9,242 bases of DNA. It comes from JBGTLA01 sp041744375. Its GTDB lineage: Bacteria > Actinomycetota > Acidimicrobiia > Spongiisociales > ZC4RG35. The first letter of the stretch is position 1. The number at the start of each line of letters is the position of its first letter. Where the stretch lies: assembly GCA_041744375.1 (NCBI GenBank), contig JBGTLA010000024.1, forward strand, positions 1-9,242. Reading direction: 5' to 3'. Made by a program: the position numbers and the translations under genes. The notes below the pieces were generated by a model, which was not told the DNA's origin, ran no database searches, and saw only the letters and a list, made by a program, of their open reading frames with translations. Shown piece by piece: positions 1-5,284 of this stretch.

Positions 1-104
1 TGGAGTTGATCAACCCGATCGCCATGGATGAGGGGTTGCGTTTCGCTATCCGTGAGGGTGGCCGCACCGTGGGGGCGGGACGGGTCATCAAAATCGTCAA
101 ATAG
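1..104 (+). CDS. tuf: Elongation factor Tu, C-terminal end (5' truncated by window edge)
   Basis: Reading from base 3 gives 33 residues ending at the TAG at 102-104. They begin ELINPIAMDEGLRFAIREGG and end in RTVGAGRVIKIVK, which is the nearly invariant C-terminal beta-barrel (domain III) of bacterial EF-Tu. EF-Tu is the cytoplasmic GTPase that delivers aminoacyl-tRNA to the ribosome; the GTPase domain lies off the left edge. The frame is fixed by this conserved tail, so longer ORFs reading through this stretch in another frame are spurious. In many actinobacteria tuf is the last gene of the str operon (rpsL-rpsG-fusA-tuf). The absence of rpsJ in the next kilobase fits tuf closing its operon here. 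The final G of the stop codon is also the first base of the heptamer repeat array. Confidence 0.97.
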   Translation, partial: ELINPIAMDEGLRFAIREGGRTVGAGRVIKIVK

Positions 105-183
105 ACGGAAGACGGAAGACGGAAGACGGAAGACGGAAGACGGAAGACGGAAGACGGAAGACGGAAGACGGAAGACGGAAGAC
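104..183. repeat. Tandem heptanucleotide array, 11 x GACGGAA
   Basis: Eleven uninterrupted identical copies of the 7-mer GACGGAA occupy 104-180, followed by a partial GAC at 181-183. The strand is almost pure purine, with one C per unit. Because 7 is not a multiple of 3, a read-through ORF cycles all frames and yields a repeating RRKTEDG heptapeptide, which I regard as meaningless. The array begins on the last base of the tuf stop codon. Perfect copy identity suggests recent expansion by slipped-strand replication. Confidence 0.97.
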
Positions 184-186
184 AGT

Positions 187-217
187 TCGCCGTTTGCCGT
201 TTGCCGTTCACCGTTAA
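187..217. repeat. Second, degenerate heptamer array (consensus tGCCGTT)
   Basis: Directly after the GACGGAA array, about four heptamers follow with drift: CGCCGTT, TGCCGTT, TGCCGTT and CACCGTT. The same 7-bp period as the preceding array, but a different and pyrimidine-richer unit, suggests the two arrays form one composite element rather than two chance repeats. The unit GCCGTTTGC recurs inverted at 220-230. Confidence 0.7.
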
Positions 218-230
218 CAGCAAACGGCAA
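194..230 (+). terminator. Stem-loop after tuf, possible transcription terminator
   Basis: TTGCCGTTTGC at 194-204 is perfectly complementary, in inverted order, to GCAAACGGCAA at 220-230. This gives an 11-bp stem with a 15-nt loop; GTT at 206-208 can also pair with AAC at 216-218. No T-run follows, so it is not a textbook intrinsic terminator, although actinobacterial terminators often lack one. Lying between tuf and the next operon, it could end tuf transcription. It ends only 4 nt before the Shine-Dalgarno of the next gene, so it could instead affect initiation there. The structure is seen; the role is inferred. Confidence 0.5.
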
Positions 231-234
231 CGAC

Positions 235-241
235 AAAGGAG
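235..241 (+). promoter_or_regulatory. Ribosome binding site of the HypC-like ORF
   Basis: AAAGGAG at 235-241 lies 6 nt upstream of the GTG at 248. This near-ideal Shine-Dalgarno is the main evidence that the short 248-412 ORF is translated, and it fixes its start. Confidence 0.75.
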
Positions 242-247
242 CCCTCT

Positions 248-412
248 GTGTGCCTCGGCATCCCAGCGCGGGCCGTCGAACTCGACACAGGCCACCCCGA
301 ACCCAGCAGCACCGATGTGATCGACGCCATCGCTGTTGGGGTCGACACCCTCGGAGCGTTGGAATCGGTCCGTCCCGATGCCGGTTCGGCTTCCGGGTCG
401 CCGCCGTCGTGA
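248..412 (+). CDS. Short protein with HypC-like N-terminus (MCLGIP)
   Basis: A 54-codon ORF starts with GTG behind a strong Shine-Dalgarno and begins MCLGIPARAVELD. The MCLGIP start with Cys at position 2 is the hallmark of HypC/HupF/HybG chaperones, which use that N-terminal cysteine to carry the Fe(CN)2CO precursor of [NiFe] hydrogenase to HypD and the large subunit. After about residue 13 the similarity stops. The rest (VIDAIAVGVDTLGALESV, then a Ser/Gly/Pro tail) does not show the usual HypC barrel or its GDYVLVH segment, and HypC is normally 75-95 residues, so this is a truncated or divergent relative. Third codon positions are strongly G/C, as in its neighbours. Its TGA (410-412) overlaps the GTG of the next gene as GTGA, implying translational coupling. 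It could be a diverged HypC, a HypC-derived peptide acting with the DUF6390 protein, or a decayed gene. I see no frame that restores a full HypC. Confidence 0.6.
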   Translation: MCLGIPARAVELDTGHPEPSSTDVIDAIAVGVDTLGALESVRPDAGSASGSPPS

Positions 413-1182
413 AGGAAGCGGCGCTTGCGTCGGGGCTAAGTATGTTCGCCCGGTATGCATACCCGCCCAATGAACGGGGCTACTGCGGCCCTGACGACCA
501 CCGTGCCCTTCTCGAGTACGGAGCGGCAGGTATCGCCGACGCGGGCCTCCACCAGCTCGCTCGGGCCTTCCACGGTCCCTGGCCGTATCTGAAGCTGATG
601 GCCGAGCGGACGGGGGCGGGCGACCCGTTCAGCACCAAGATCGTGGAGGCCTACTGGATAGGCAACGAGCTTCTCGACCAGGTCGACACCCTCGACTTCG
701 GGAACACGATCGAGGAGCGATTCCGTCCTCGTGTGGGTCGAAGGTGGTCGGGTATGGCCGAGGCGATACCGGGCGGCGTCCCTCACCACAGTTTCCATGT
801 CTTCGTCACCTACCCGTGGGTCGGTTTGCTCGATTCGGGAAGAGGGGAGCCGCTCCACATCCTTGACCGTTGCCGAATCCGCTGGGGCCAAGTGCAGTCC
901 GTTCATGGTGATCGGGCCATCGTCCACAGCCGGCCCTTGATGTGGAACGACGGCCGCTTGTACCTGGGAGAGCCGCGACCGGAGTCGGTGATCTTGTCGG
1001 TGGACGGCCTCGGGTTGACGGAAGCGCTTGCGCCGGGGGAGTGGGTATCCCTGCACTGGGAGTGGGTCTGTGACCGCCTCACCTCCCGCCAGCTGGCAGA
1101 CCTGCAGCGGTTCTCGGCTCGTCAGCTCGAGATGACCAACCGGGAGCTGGCTCATCCCGGCCCCGCCCTCATCCTTGGGTAG
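409..1182 (+). CDS. DUF6390-type uncharacterised protein
   Basis: A 257-residue soluble protein that I recognise as the actinobacterial DUF6390 type; its biochemical function is unknown. Conserved-looking blocks are FARYAYPPN (13-21), YCGPDD (25-30, with Cys26), VEAYWIGNELLDQVD (79-93), HHSFHVF (126-132), LDRCRIRWG (152-160) and PGEWVSLHWEWVCDRL near 209-224. No signal peptide or membrane segment is visible. I chose the GTG at 409 because it overlaps the upstream stop as GTGA and leaves about a dozen residues before FARYAYPPN; the ATG at 442 is the alternative. Longer upstream extensions read through the heptamer repeat and tuf in a wrong frame. The C-terminal portion, GDRAIV through GEWVSLHWEWV, resembles the HypC pattern of a GD turn, a GG-type turn and GDYVLVHxGFA. 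Together with the MCLGIP peptide in front, this suggests hydrogenase or metal-centre maturation, but that is inference. Confidence 0.8.
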   Translation: MKEAALASGLSMFARYAYPPNERGYCGPDDHRALLEYGAAGIADAGLHQLARAFHGPWPYLKLMAERTGAGDPFSTKIVEAYWIGNELLDQVDTLDFGNTIEERFRPRVGRRWSGMAEAIPGGVPHHSFHVFVTYPWVGLLDSGRGEPLHILDRCRIRWGQVQSVHGDRAIVHSRPLMWNDGRLYLGEPRPESVILSVDGLGLTEALAPGEWVSLHWEWVCDRLTSRQLADLQRFSARQLEMTNRELAHPGPALILG

Positions 1183-1193
1183 TGATTATCACT
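1181..1193. promoter_or_regulatory. 13-bp palindrome, candidate operator
   Basis: AGTGAT-T-ATCACT is a perfect 6+1+6 palindrome in an AT-rich patch of otherwise GC-rich DNA. It overlaps the stop codon of the DUF6390 gene and ends 4 nt before the ATG at 1198. Its position at the only clear gap of the operon makes it a candidate repressor site controlling the downstream importer. The TGATTATCA core loosely recalls Fur-type half-sites, but it is shorter than a Fur box and does not match the IdeR/DtxR consensus. It could alternatively be a chance palindrome. Confidence 0.4.
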
Positions 1194-1197
1194 GAAG

Positions 1198-1425
1198 ATG
1201 TGCCACCAATTGGAGCACGATTTCGGATGCGCCCTCCTCACTCCGCCGTGCCCGAGGGACACGCCGGATGGCGGTCCCGTGCAGGTGCGGGTGGGGGACA
1301 TCGTGATGACCCGTGAAACATATGTGACCGACGTGCTCCTCCACCCTGGTGGGGTCGCGGCACGCGATCTGGACGGGGCGCTGCGGGGAGGAGTCGCTGC
1401 CGCGCCCACAGGAGGTAGAAGTTGA
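1198..1425 (+). CDS. Hypothetical 75-aa protein upstream of ABC importer
   Basis: I do not recognise this ORF. It begins MCHQLEHDFGCALLTPPCPR, has three cysteines (residues 2, 11, 18), a GDIV segment in the middle, DVLLHPGGVAARDLDGAL further on, and a Gly/Ala-rich tail. It has no membrane segment. Support for it being real is contextual: roughly 70% of third codon positions are G or C, it follows the DUF6390 gene after 15 nt, and its TGA (1423-1425) overlaps the TTG start of the binding-protein gene, so the importer's Shine-Dalgarno lies inside it. No good Shine-Dalgarno precedes its ATG. Met-Cys at the start and the late LLHPGGVA segment faintly recall HypC (VLVHxGxA), but this is too weak to name it. 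It could simply be a leader ORF of the importer operon. Confidence 0.45.
   Translation: MCHQLEHDFGCALLTPPCPRDTPDGGPVQVRVGDIVMTRETYVTDVLLHPGGVAARDLDGALRGGVAAAPTGGRS
1410..1416 (+). promoter_or_regulatory. Ribosome binding site selecting a TTG start
   Basis: AGGAGGT at 1410-1416 is a near-perfect Shine-Dalgarno 5 nt before the TTG at 1422. It decides that the binding protein starts at TTG 1422 rather than at the in-frame ATG at 1455. Confidence 0.8.
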
Positions 1426-2426
1426 TCCTTCGCTCTCGTGATTCGGTGCCAGACATGGCCACCCGCTTGCGGCAGCGGAGCGGGCGGGGCCTGGCTGTCC
1501 TTGCCGGAGCGGTGATGCTGATCGCCGGTTGCGGTGGCACCGACGACGCATCGGTTCTGACCGTCTACTCGACGGTCACCCAGGATACGGTGGATGCCGT
1601 GGTCGATCTCTTCACGGCGGAGAATCCCGACGTCTCTGTGGAGGTGTTCAGGGCACCTACGGGTGAAGTCACAGCGCGCATCGCCAGCGAGCTTCGAACC
1701 GGCGAGTTGGCGGCAGACGTCTTCTGGTTCACCGACCCACTGTCCATACAGCAGTATGAGGCGGATGCGATGTTGTTGGAATGGGAACCGGAGGGGTCAT
1801 CGGCCGTGCCGGCGGAGTACAGGACGGGAACCTTCTTCGGCACCCGTGTCCTCAACCTCGTGATCGTGCATCAACCGGGGGTGACCGTGGTGGAGGACTG
1901 GGTCGACCTCTTGGAGGTCGAGGGTACGGTCGCTCTGCCCGATCCAGGTTTCGCCGGGTCGGCTTTCGCCGCTCTGGCATACTTCGCCGGAGCAGATGGG
2001 TACGGGCTCGAGTTCTACCAGCGGCTCCGTGAGGCAGGGGCCGTCTCGGTCCAGTCGCCGGGAGACGTCGTGACGGGTGTGGCGGAAGGAAGGTACCAGG
2101 CCGGTATCACCCTGGACAGGACCGCGCGTGATGCGATCGACGACGGATCGCCTCTCGAGACGGTGTGGCCGTTGTCGGGGGCGATCGCCGTATACAGCCC
2201 CATCGCCGTCGTCGCCGGGAGCGACTCCGTCGACCTGGCGCGGGCGTTTGTCGAGCATTCCCTCGGGATCGAGGCGCAAGAGGCCATCGCCAGAACGGGC
2301 TGGCAGCCGCTACACCCGGAGGCGGAGTGGACCGTCGGAGGCGAGTCCGTGAGTTTCGACTGGGCCAATGCCTTTGACCGTCAAGAGGAGCTAATGGACG
2401 AGTACCGGGGCGTCTTTGGCGGCTAG
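1422..2426 (+). CDS. ABC importer substrate-binding lipoprotein, ferric-iron (FbpA/AfuA) type
   Basis: A 334-residue extracytoplasmic solute-binding protein. The N-terminus has basic residues, a hydrophobic stretch and a lipobox LIAGC with Cys37, so the protein should be lipid-anchored outside the membrane. The mature part opens LTVYSTVTQDTVDAVVDLF, the characteristic start of class-II periplasmic binding proteins of the Fe(3+)/AfuA group. It continues with ELAADVFWFTDPLS, a hinge around VALPDPGFAGSAFAALAYF, and a C-terminal SLGIEAQEAIARTGWQPLHPE segment matching the family's Q-E-x-hydrophobic, Y/QP ending. These proteins capture Fe(3+), usually through tyrosines, and pass it to the permease. 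I do not see the paired Tyr-Tyr of classic FbpA, so other ligands such as thiamine, phosphonate or a metal chelate remain possible. The TTG start is chosen from the strong Shine-Dalgarno; ATG 1455 would still keep the signal peptide. It overlaps the permease start by 11 nt. Confidence 0.9.
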   Translation: MILRSRDSVPDMATRLRQRSGRGLAVLAGAVMLIAGCGGTDDASVLTVYSTVTQDTVDAVVDLFTAENPDVSVEVFRAPTGEVTARIASELRTGELAADVFWFTDPLSIQQYEADAMLLEWEPEGSSAVPAEYRTGTFFGTRVLNLVIVHQPGVTVVEDWVDLLEVEGTVALPDPGFAGSAFAALAYFAGADGYGLEFYQRLREAGAVSVQSPGDVVTGVAEGRYQAGITLDRTARDAIDDGSPLETVWPLSGAIAVYSPIAVVAGSDSVDLARAFVEHSLGIEAQEAIARTGWQPLHPEAEWTVGGESVSFDWANAFDRQEELMDEYRGVFGG

Positions 2427-4074
2427 GGCCACTACCAACAGGGGCGCCGCCCATGGTGGAGTGTGGCCGAAGGTCGGGCTCGTCACCGCTGGAATCTTCC
2501 TGGTCGGCCTGGTCCTCGTCCCGCTCGCACAGTTGCTGGGCGTCGGATTGGACGAAGCGCGGCGTGGCCCCGCTGCATTCGATCGGGCACGGTCGGTCCG
2601 GGCGCTGGTCAATACTCTCTGGGTGGGAGCAACGGTGGCCTCTGTGGCCGTGGCTGCAGGAGGCGTCACCGCCTTCGTGACGGAACGGGTCCGGGGGGGT
2701 CGTGACGGCTGGTTGCGGATCGGCGTCCTGTTTCCCCTGCTCATTCCGGGGTACGTGTCCGCCCTGAGCTTCATCCGGGCCTACGGTCCCAGCGGCTTGA
2801 GCGACAAACTCATCGGCGTGAGCATTCCGGGGTTGTTCGGGCCAACCGGGATCATCATCGTGCTGTCGGTCAATGCCGTCCCCATTGCCTATCTGGTCAC
2901 GGTGGCGGCGCTACGGTCTCGAGCCGAACCCGATCTGGAACGTGCCGCGCTCGTCCACGGCGCCGACCGCTGGACGATGATGCGGACGATCGTGGCGCCG
3001 TTGCTGGCTCCTGCGCTGCTGGGCGCAGCCGCTCTGGTGTTCGTTTCGGCGATCAACGCTTTCGGAGCGCCGGCCTTCTTGGGGACGCCGGCCGGGTTTA
3101 CCACGGTGACCACCAGCATCTACCAGGATCTGGCTCTGGCTGCCCGCCCCGAGGCCTTCAGTCGTGCCGTCCTCCTGGCCATCACGCTGGTTGTGATGGC
3201 ATTGGCCTTCGTCATCGGGGCCGAGCGTCTTCTCTCCAGCCTGGGATCGTCCGCTCGCACGGGGGGGCCCTCCGGATCGGCCGTGGTTCCCTCGTCTTCA
3301 TCGTGGATACCCGTCGTCGTGATCGCGCTGACTGTCGTCGTCACCACCATCGGGCCGCTTATCGTGCTGGTGTTGACGGCACTGACCCGGGCGGTGGGAC
3401 TCGCCCCGGTGCCGTCGAACTGGACGATGTCGCATTTCGCCGACGCGCTGGCGGGCCGCTTCCTGGGAGCCCTGGGGCGAAGCCTGCTTCTGTCGATCCT
3501 GGCCGCCTTTCTGGTCGTGGTGCTCGGGTCGATCGTGACGGCCCTGCGCAGCCGGCCGAGCGGACGCTCATTTCGATCCGCGGTCCTCTTGGGATTCGCC
3601 GTGCCGGGTTCGACCCTGGCGGTGGCCATCCTTCTCGCCTACGGCGCCAGGCTTCGTGACACGCTCACCCTGATCCTGATCGCCTACCTGGCCAAGCTGT
3701 GGGGGGTCGGCCAGCGCGTGCTCGAAGGAGCGGCCGGCGCCTTTCCGCCCGAGCTGTATCGGGCGGCACGAGTGAGTGGCGCTTCGGCGGCCACAGCCGT
3801 CTCCACGATCGTGGCGCCGATCCTGCGGCCGGCCCTCGTCGGAGCGTGGTTCCTGGTGTTCGTCTTCGCGTTTGGTGAGTTGACGATGTCGAGTCTCCTC
3901 TACGGTCCCGGGACGTCGACGATGGCAGTGGTGGTCCTGAACCTGCAGCAGTTGGGCGACGTCCCCGTGGCTGCTGCTCTAGCCGTGGTGCTGACAGTGC
4001 CCGTCCTGTTGATGGTGCTACCCATCGCGGCGATCCCACGCTTGTCGCGCCGGATCCTCGGAGGTGGTGGGTGA
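2416..4074 (+). CDS. ABC importer permease, fused double domain (FbpB/AfuB type)
   Basis: A 552-residue inner-membrane permease made of two tandem BPD-transport domains and about 12 transmembrane segments. The first helix is at about 20-42. The two cytoplasmic EAA loops that dock on the ATPase are visible at about 174-197 (LERAALVHGADRWTMMRTIV) and 447-470 (YRAARVSGASAATAVSTIVA). They are separated by a low-complexity Ser/Gly/Pro linker near 276-297. This fused layout is typical of FbpB/AfuB ferric permeases and also of some thiamine and phosphonate permeases. The TTG at 2416 overlaps the end of the binding-protein gene by 11 nt; an in-frame GTG at 2461 is an alternative that also spares the first helix. 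Its TGA overlaps the ATPase GTG as GTGA, so stoichiometric coupled synthesis is likely. Confidence 0.92.
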   Translation: MAARATTNRGAAHGGVWPKVGLVTAGIFLVGLVLVPLAQLLGVGLDEARRGPAAFDRARSVRALVNTLWVGATVASVAVAAGGVTAFVTERVRGGRDGWLRIGVLFPLLIPGYVSALSFIRAYGPSGLSDKLIGVSIPGLFGPTGIIIVLSVNAVPIAYLVTVAALRSRAEPDLERAALVHGADRWTMMRTIVAPLLAPALLGAAALVFVSAINAFGAPAFLGTPAGFTTVTTSIYQDLALAARPEAFSRAVLLAITLVVMALAFVIGAERLLSSLGSSARTGGPSGSAVVPSSSSWIPVVVIALTVVVTTIGPLIVLVLTALTRAVGLAPVPSNWTMSHFADALAGRFLGALGRSLLLSILAAFLVVVLGSIVTALRSRPSGRSFRSAVLLGFAVPGSTLAVAILLAYGARLRDTLTLILIAYLAKLWGVGQRVLEGAAGAFPPELYRAARVSGASAATAVSTIVAPILRPALVGAWFLVFVFAFGELTMSSLLYGPGTSTMAVVVLNLQQLGDVPVAAALAVVLTVPVLLMVLPIAAIPRLSRRILGGGG

Positions 4075-5111
4075 GCAGTGTGCTCGAGTGTCGGCGGGTG
4101 TCGGTCGACTACGGATCGGTTCGGGCCTTGTCAGGAGTGGACCTCATCGTGGGAGAAGGTGAAACCCTGGCACTGCTCGGTCCATCCGGGTCGGGCAAGA
4201 CGACGCTCGTCCACGCCATCGCCGGTCTGGTCCCGCTTTCGGAAGGCGAGATCGTCCTGAACGGGGAAGTGGTGGCCGACCGCCACGGGAGCGCGCCGCC
4301 CGACAAGCGACGGATGGGAGTGGTCTTCCAGAACTACGCCCTGTGGCCCCACATGAGTGCCCTCGACATCGTCGCCTATCCGCTCCGGCGGGCCGGAGCT
4401 TCCAAGGAGCGGGCCCGAAAGGACGGTGCCCAACTCATGGAACGCCTCGGGATCGGTGAGTTGGGGCAACGGCGTCCCTCCCAGCTGTCCGGGGGCCAGC
4501 AGCAGCGGGTGGGGTTGGCGAGGGCGCTGGCGAGGGAGGCCGATCTCTACCTGTTCGACGAGCCCACGGCTCACCTGGATTCCGCTGTGCGGGTAGTGGT
4601 TCAAACCGAGATCGGACGCACCCGCAAGGGAGGAGGAGGCGCCGCCGCGGTGTACTCGACCCACGACGCCGCCGAAGCGCTGGCGATGGCGGATCGAGTG
4701 GCGCTGCTCCGCCATGGCTCGCTGGTGCAGGTGGGAACGCCCCGGGAGGTGTATGAGCGGCCCGTCGACCAATGGGCTGCACAACTGACGGGACCGGCGT
4801 CGGTCCTGTCGGGACTATCTAACGGGTCCTCGGTGTCCGTCGCAGGCGTCCCCATCGACATGAGCGACCCGGGCTATCCCGCGGGTCCCGTCGACCTCCT
4901 GGTGAGGCCCGATTGGGTTATCCCGGGGGGATCACTGTCGGGGACCATCGATGAGGTGCTGTTCCGGGGACCGCACACCGATTACCGCGTCGAGTCGCCG
5001 GCGGGTGAGTTCCTGGCTCGCATCGGAGGCCCGCCAGCCATGGTCGCAGGTACTGTGTGTGGATGGAGGGTCAGATGGGGCTGGGTCCTGGGGCGAACCG
5101 CTGAGCGCTGA
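4071..5111 (+). CDS. ABC importer ATP-binding protein (FbpC/PotA family)
   Basis: A 346-residue cytoplasmic ATPase that energises the importer. Motifs occur in order: Walker A GPSGSGKTT (37-45), Q-loop FQNYALWPHMSA with Gln87, signature LSGGQQQRVGLARAL (139-153), Walker B LYLFDE with catalytic Glu164, D-loop PTAHLD (165-170) and switch His198 in STHDAAEAL. The region after about 240 is a small beta-rich C-terminal domain of the TOBE type found in FbpC, PotA and MalK ATPases. It includes LLVRPDWV and VLFRGPHTDYRVE, the latter resembling the family's DVxFxGxxxxYxV pattern. The GTG start overlaps the permease stop by 4 nt (GTGA). A stop at 5109-5111 closes the operon. It is intact, with no missing catalytic residue. 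Confidence 0.94.
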   Translation: MSSVLECRRVSVDYGSVRALSGVDLIVGEGETLALLGPSGSGKTTLVHAIAGLVPLSEGEIVLNGEVVADRHGSAPPDKRRMGVVFQNYALWPHMSALDIVAYPLRRAGASKERARKDGAQLMERLGIGELGQRRPSQLSGGQQQRVGLARALAREADLYLFDEPTAHLDSAVRVVVQTEIGRTRKGGGGAAAVYSTHDAAEALAMADRVALLRHGSLVQVGTPREVYERPVDQWAAQLTGPASVLSGLSNGSSVSVAGVPIDMSDPGYPAGPVDLLVRPDWVIPGGSLSGTIDEVLFRGPHTDYRVESPAGEFLARIGGPPAMVAGTVCGWRVRWGWVLGRTAER

Positions 5112-5137
5112 GACGGCCTCCCGCCAACGTGTGTGGC

Positions 5138-5143
5138 TACTGT
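5138..5143 (+). promoter_or_regulatory. Possible -10 element for a leaderless transcript
   Basis: TACTGT fits the TANNNT pattern of actinobacterial -10 boxes and ends 7 nt before the ATG at 5151, the spacing expected when transcription starts at or next to the start codon. No -35 is evident, and TANNNT occurs often by chance. Confidence 0.3.
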
Positions 5144-5150
5144 CGGGACG

Positions 5151-5273
5151 ATGCACGTTGAGCAGAACGAGGCGGACGTCGTCGTCGCCCTCACGCCGAT
5201 TCAGTTGGCGGGAGCCGTGACATTGCTGGTGGCGGGTTGGTACGTCACCCGTCGCCGACACCGAGGGCACTAG
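5151..5273 (+). CDS. Putative 40-aa single-pass membrane peptide
   Basis: A short ORF between the importer operon and the histidine kinase, ending 11 nt before the kinase ATG at 5285. It reads MHVEQNEADVVVALTPIQLA, then a hydrophobic helix LAGAVTLLVAGWYV, and a basic tail TRRRHRGH. This gives an acidic outside, one membrane span and a positive cytoplasmic end by the positive-inside rule. About 80% of third codon positions are G or C, as expected for coding DNA here. No strong Shine-Dalgarno precedes it; a TANNNT motif 7 nt upstream suggests leaderless expression. It could be an accessory peptide of the kinase or a small membrane regulator. CcmD-like peptides have a similar layout, but no other cytochrome-maturation gene is present. 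It may also be a chance ORF. Confidence 0.4.
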   Translation: MHVEQNEADVVVALTPIQLAGAVTLLVAGWYVTRRRHRGH

Positions 5274-5284
5274 CCGGTCGCTCG

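Noticed and set aside
104..230. CRISPR array
   Set aside because: The units are 7 bp and contiguous, with no spacers.
28..441. N-terminal extension of the DUF6390 ORF back to position 28
   Set aside because: It runs through the tuf coding end in a wrong frame and through the heptamer array, giving a repetitive RRKTEDG peptide; the GTGA overlap at 409 is a far better start.
436..1155. Minus-strand ORF of 239 codons opposite the DUF6390 gene
   Set aside because: The plus-strand frame has conserved family blocks; the minus product has no recognisable motif.
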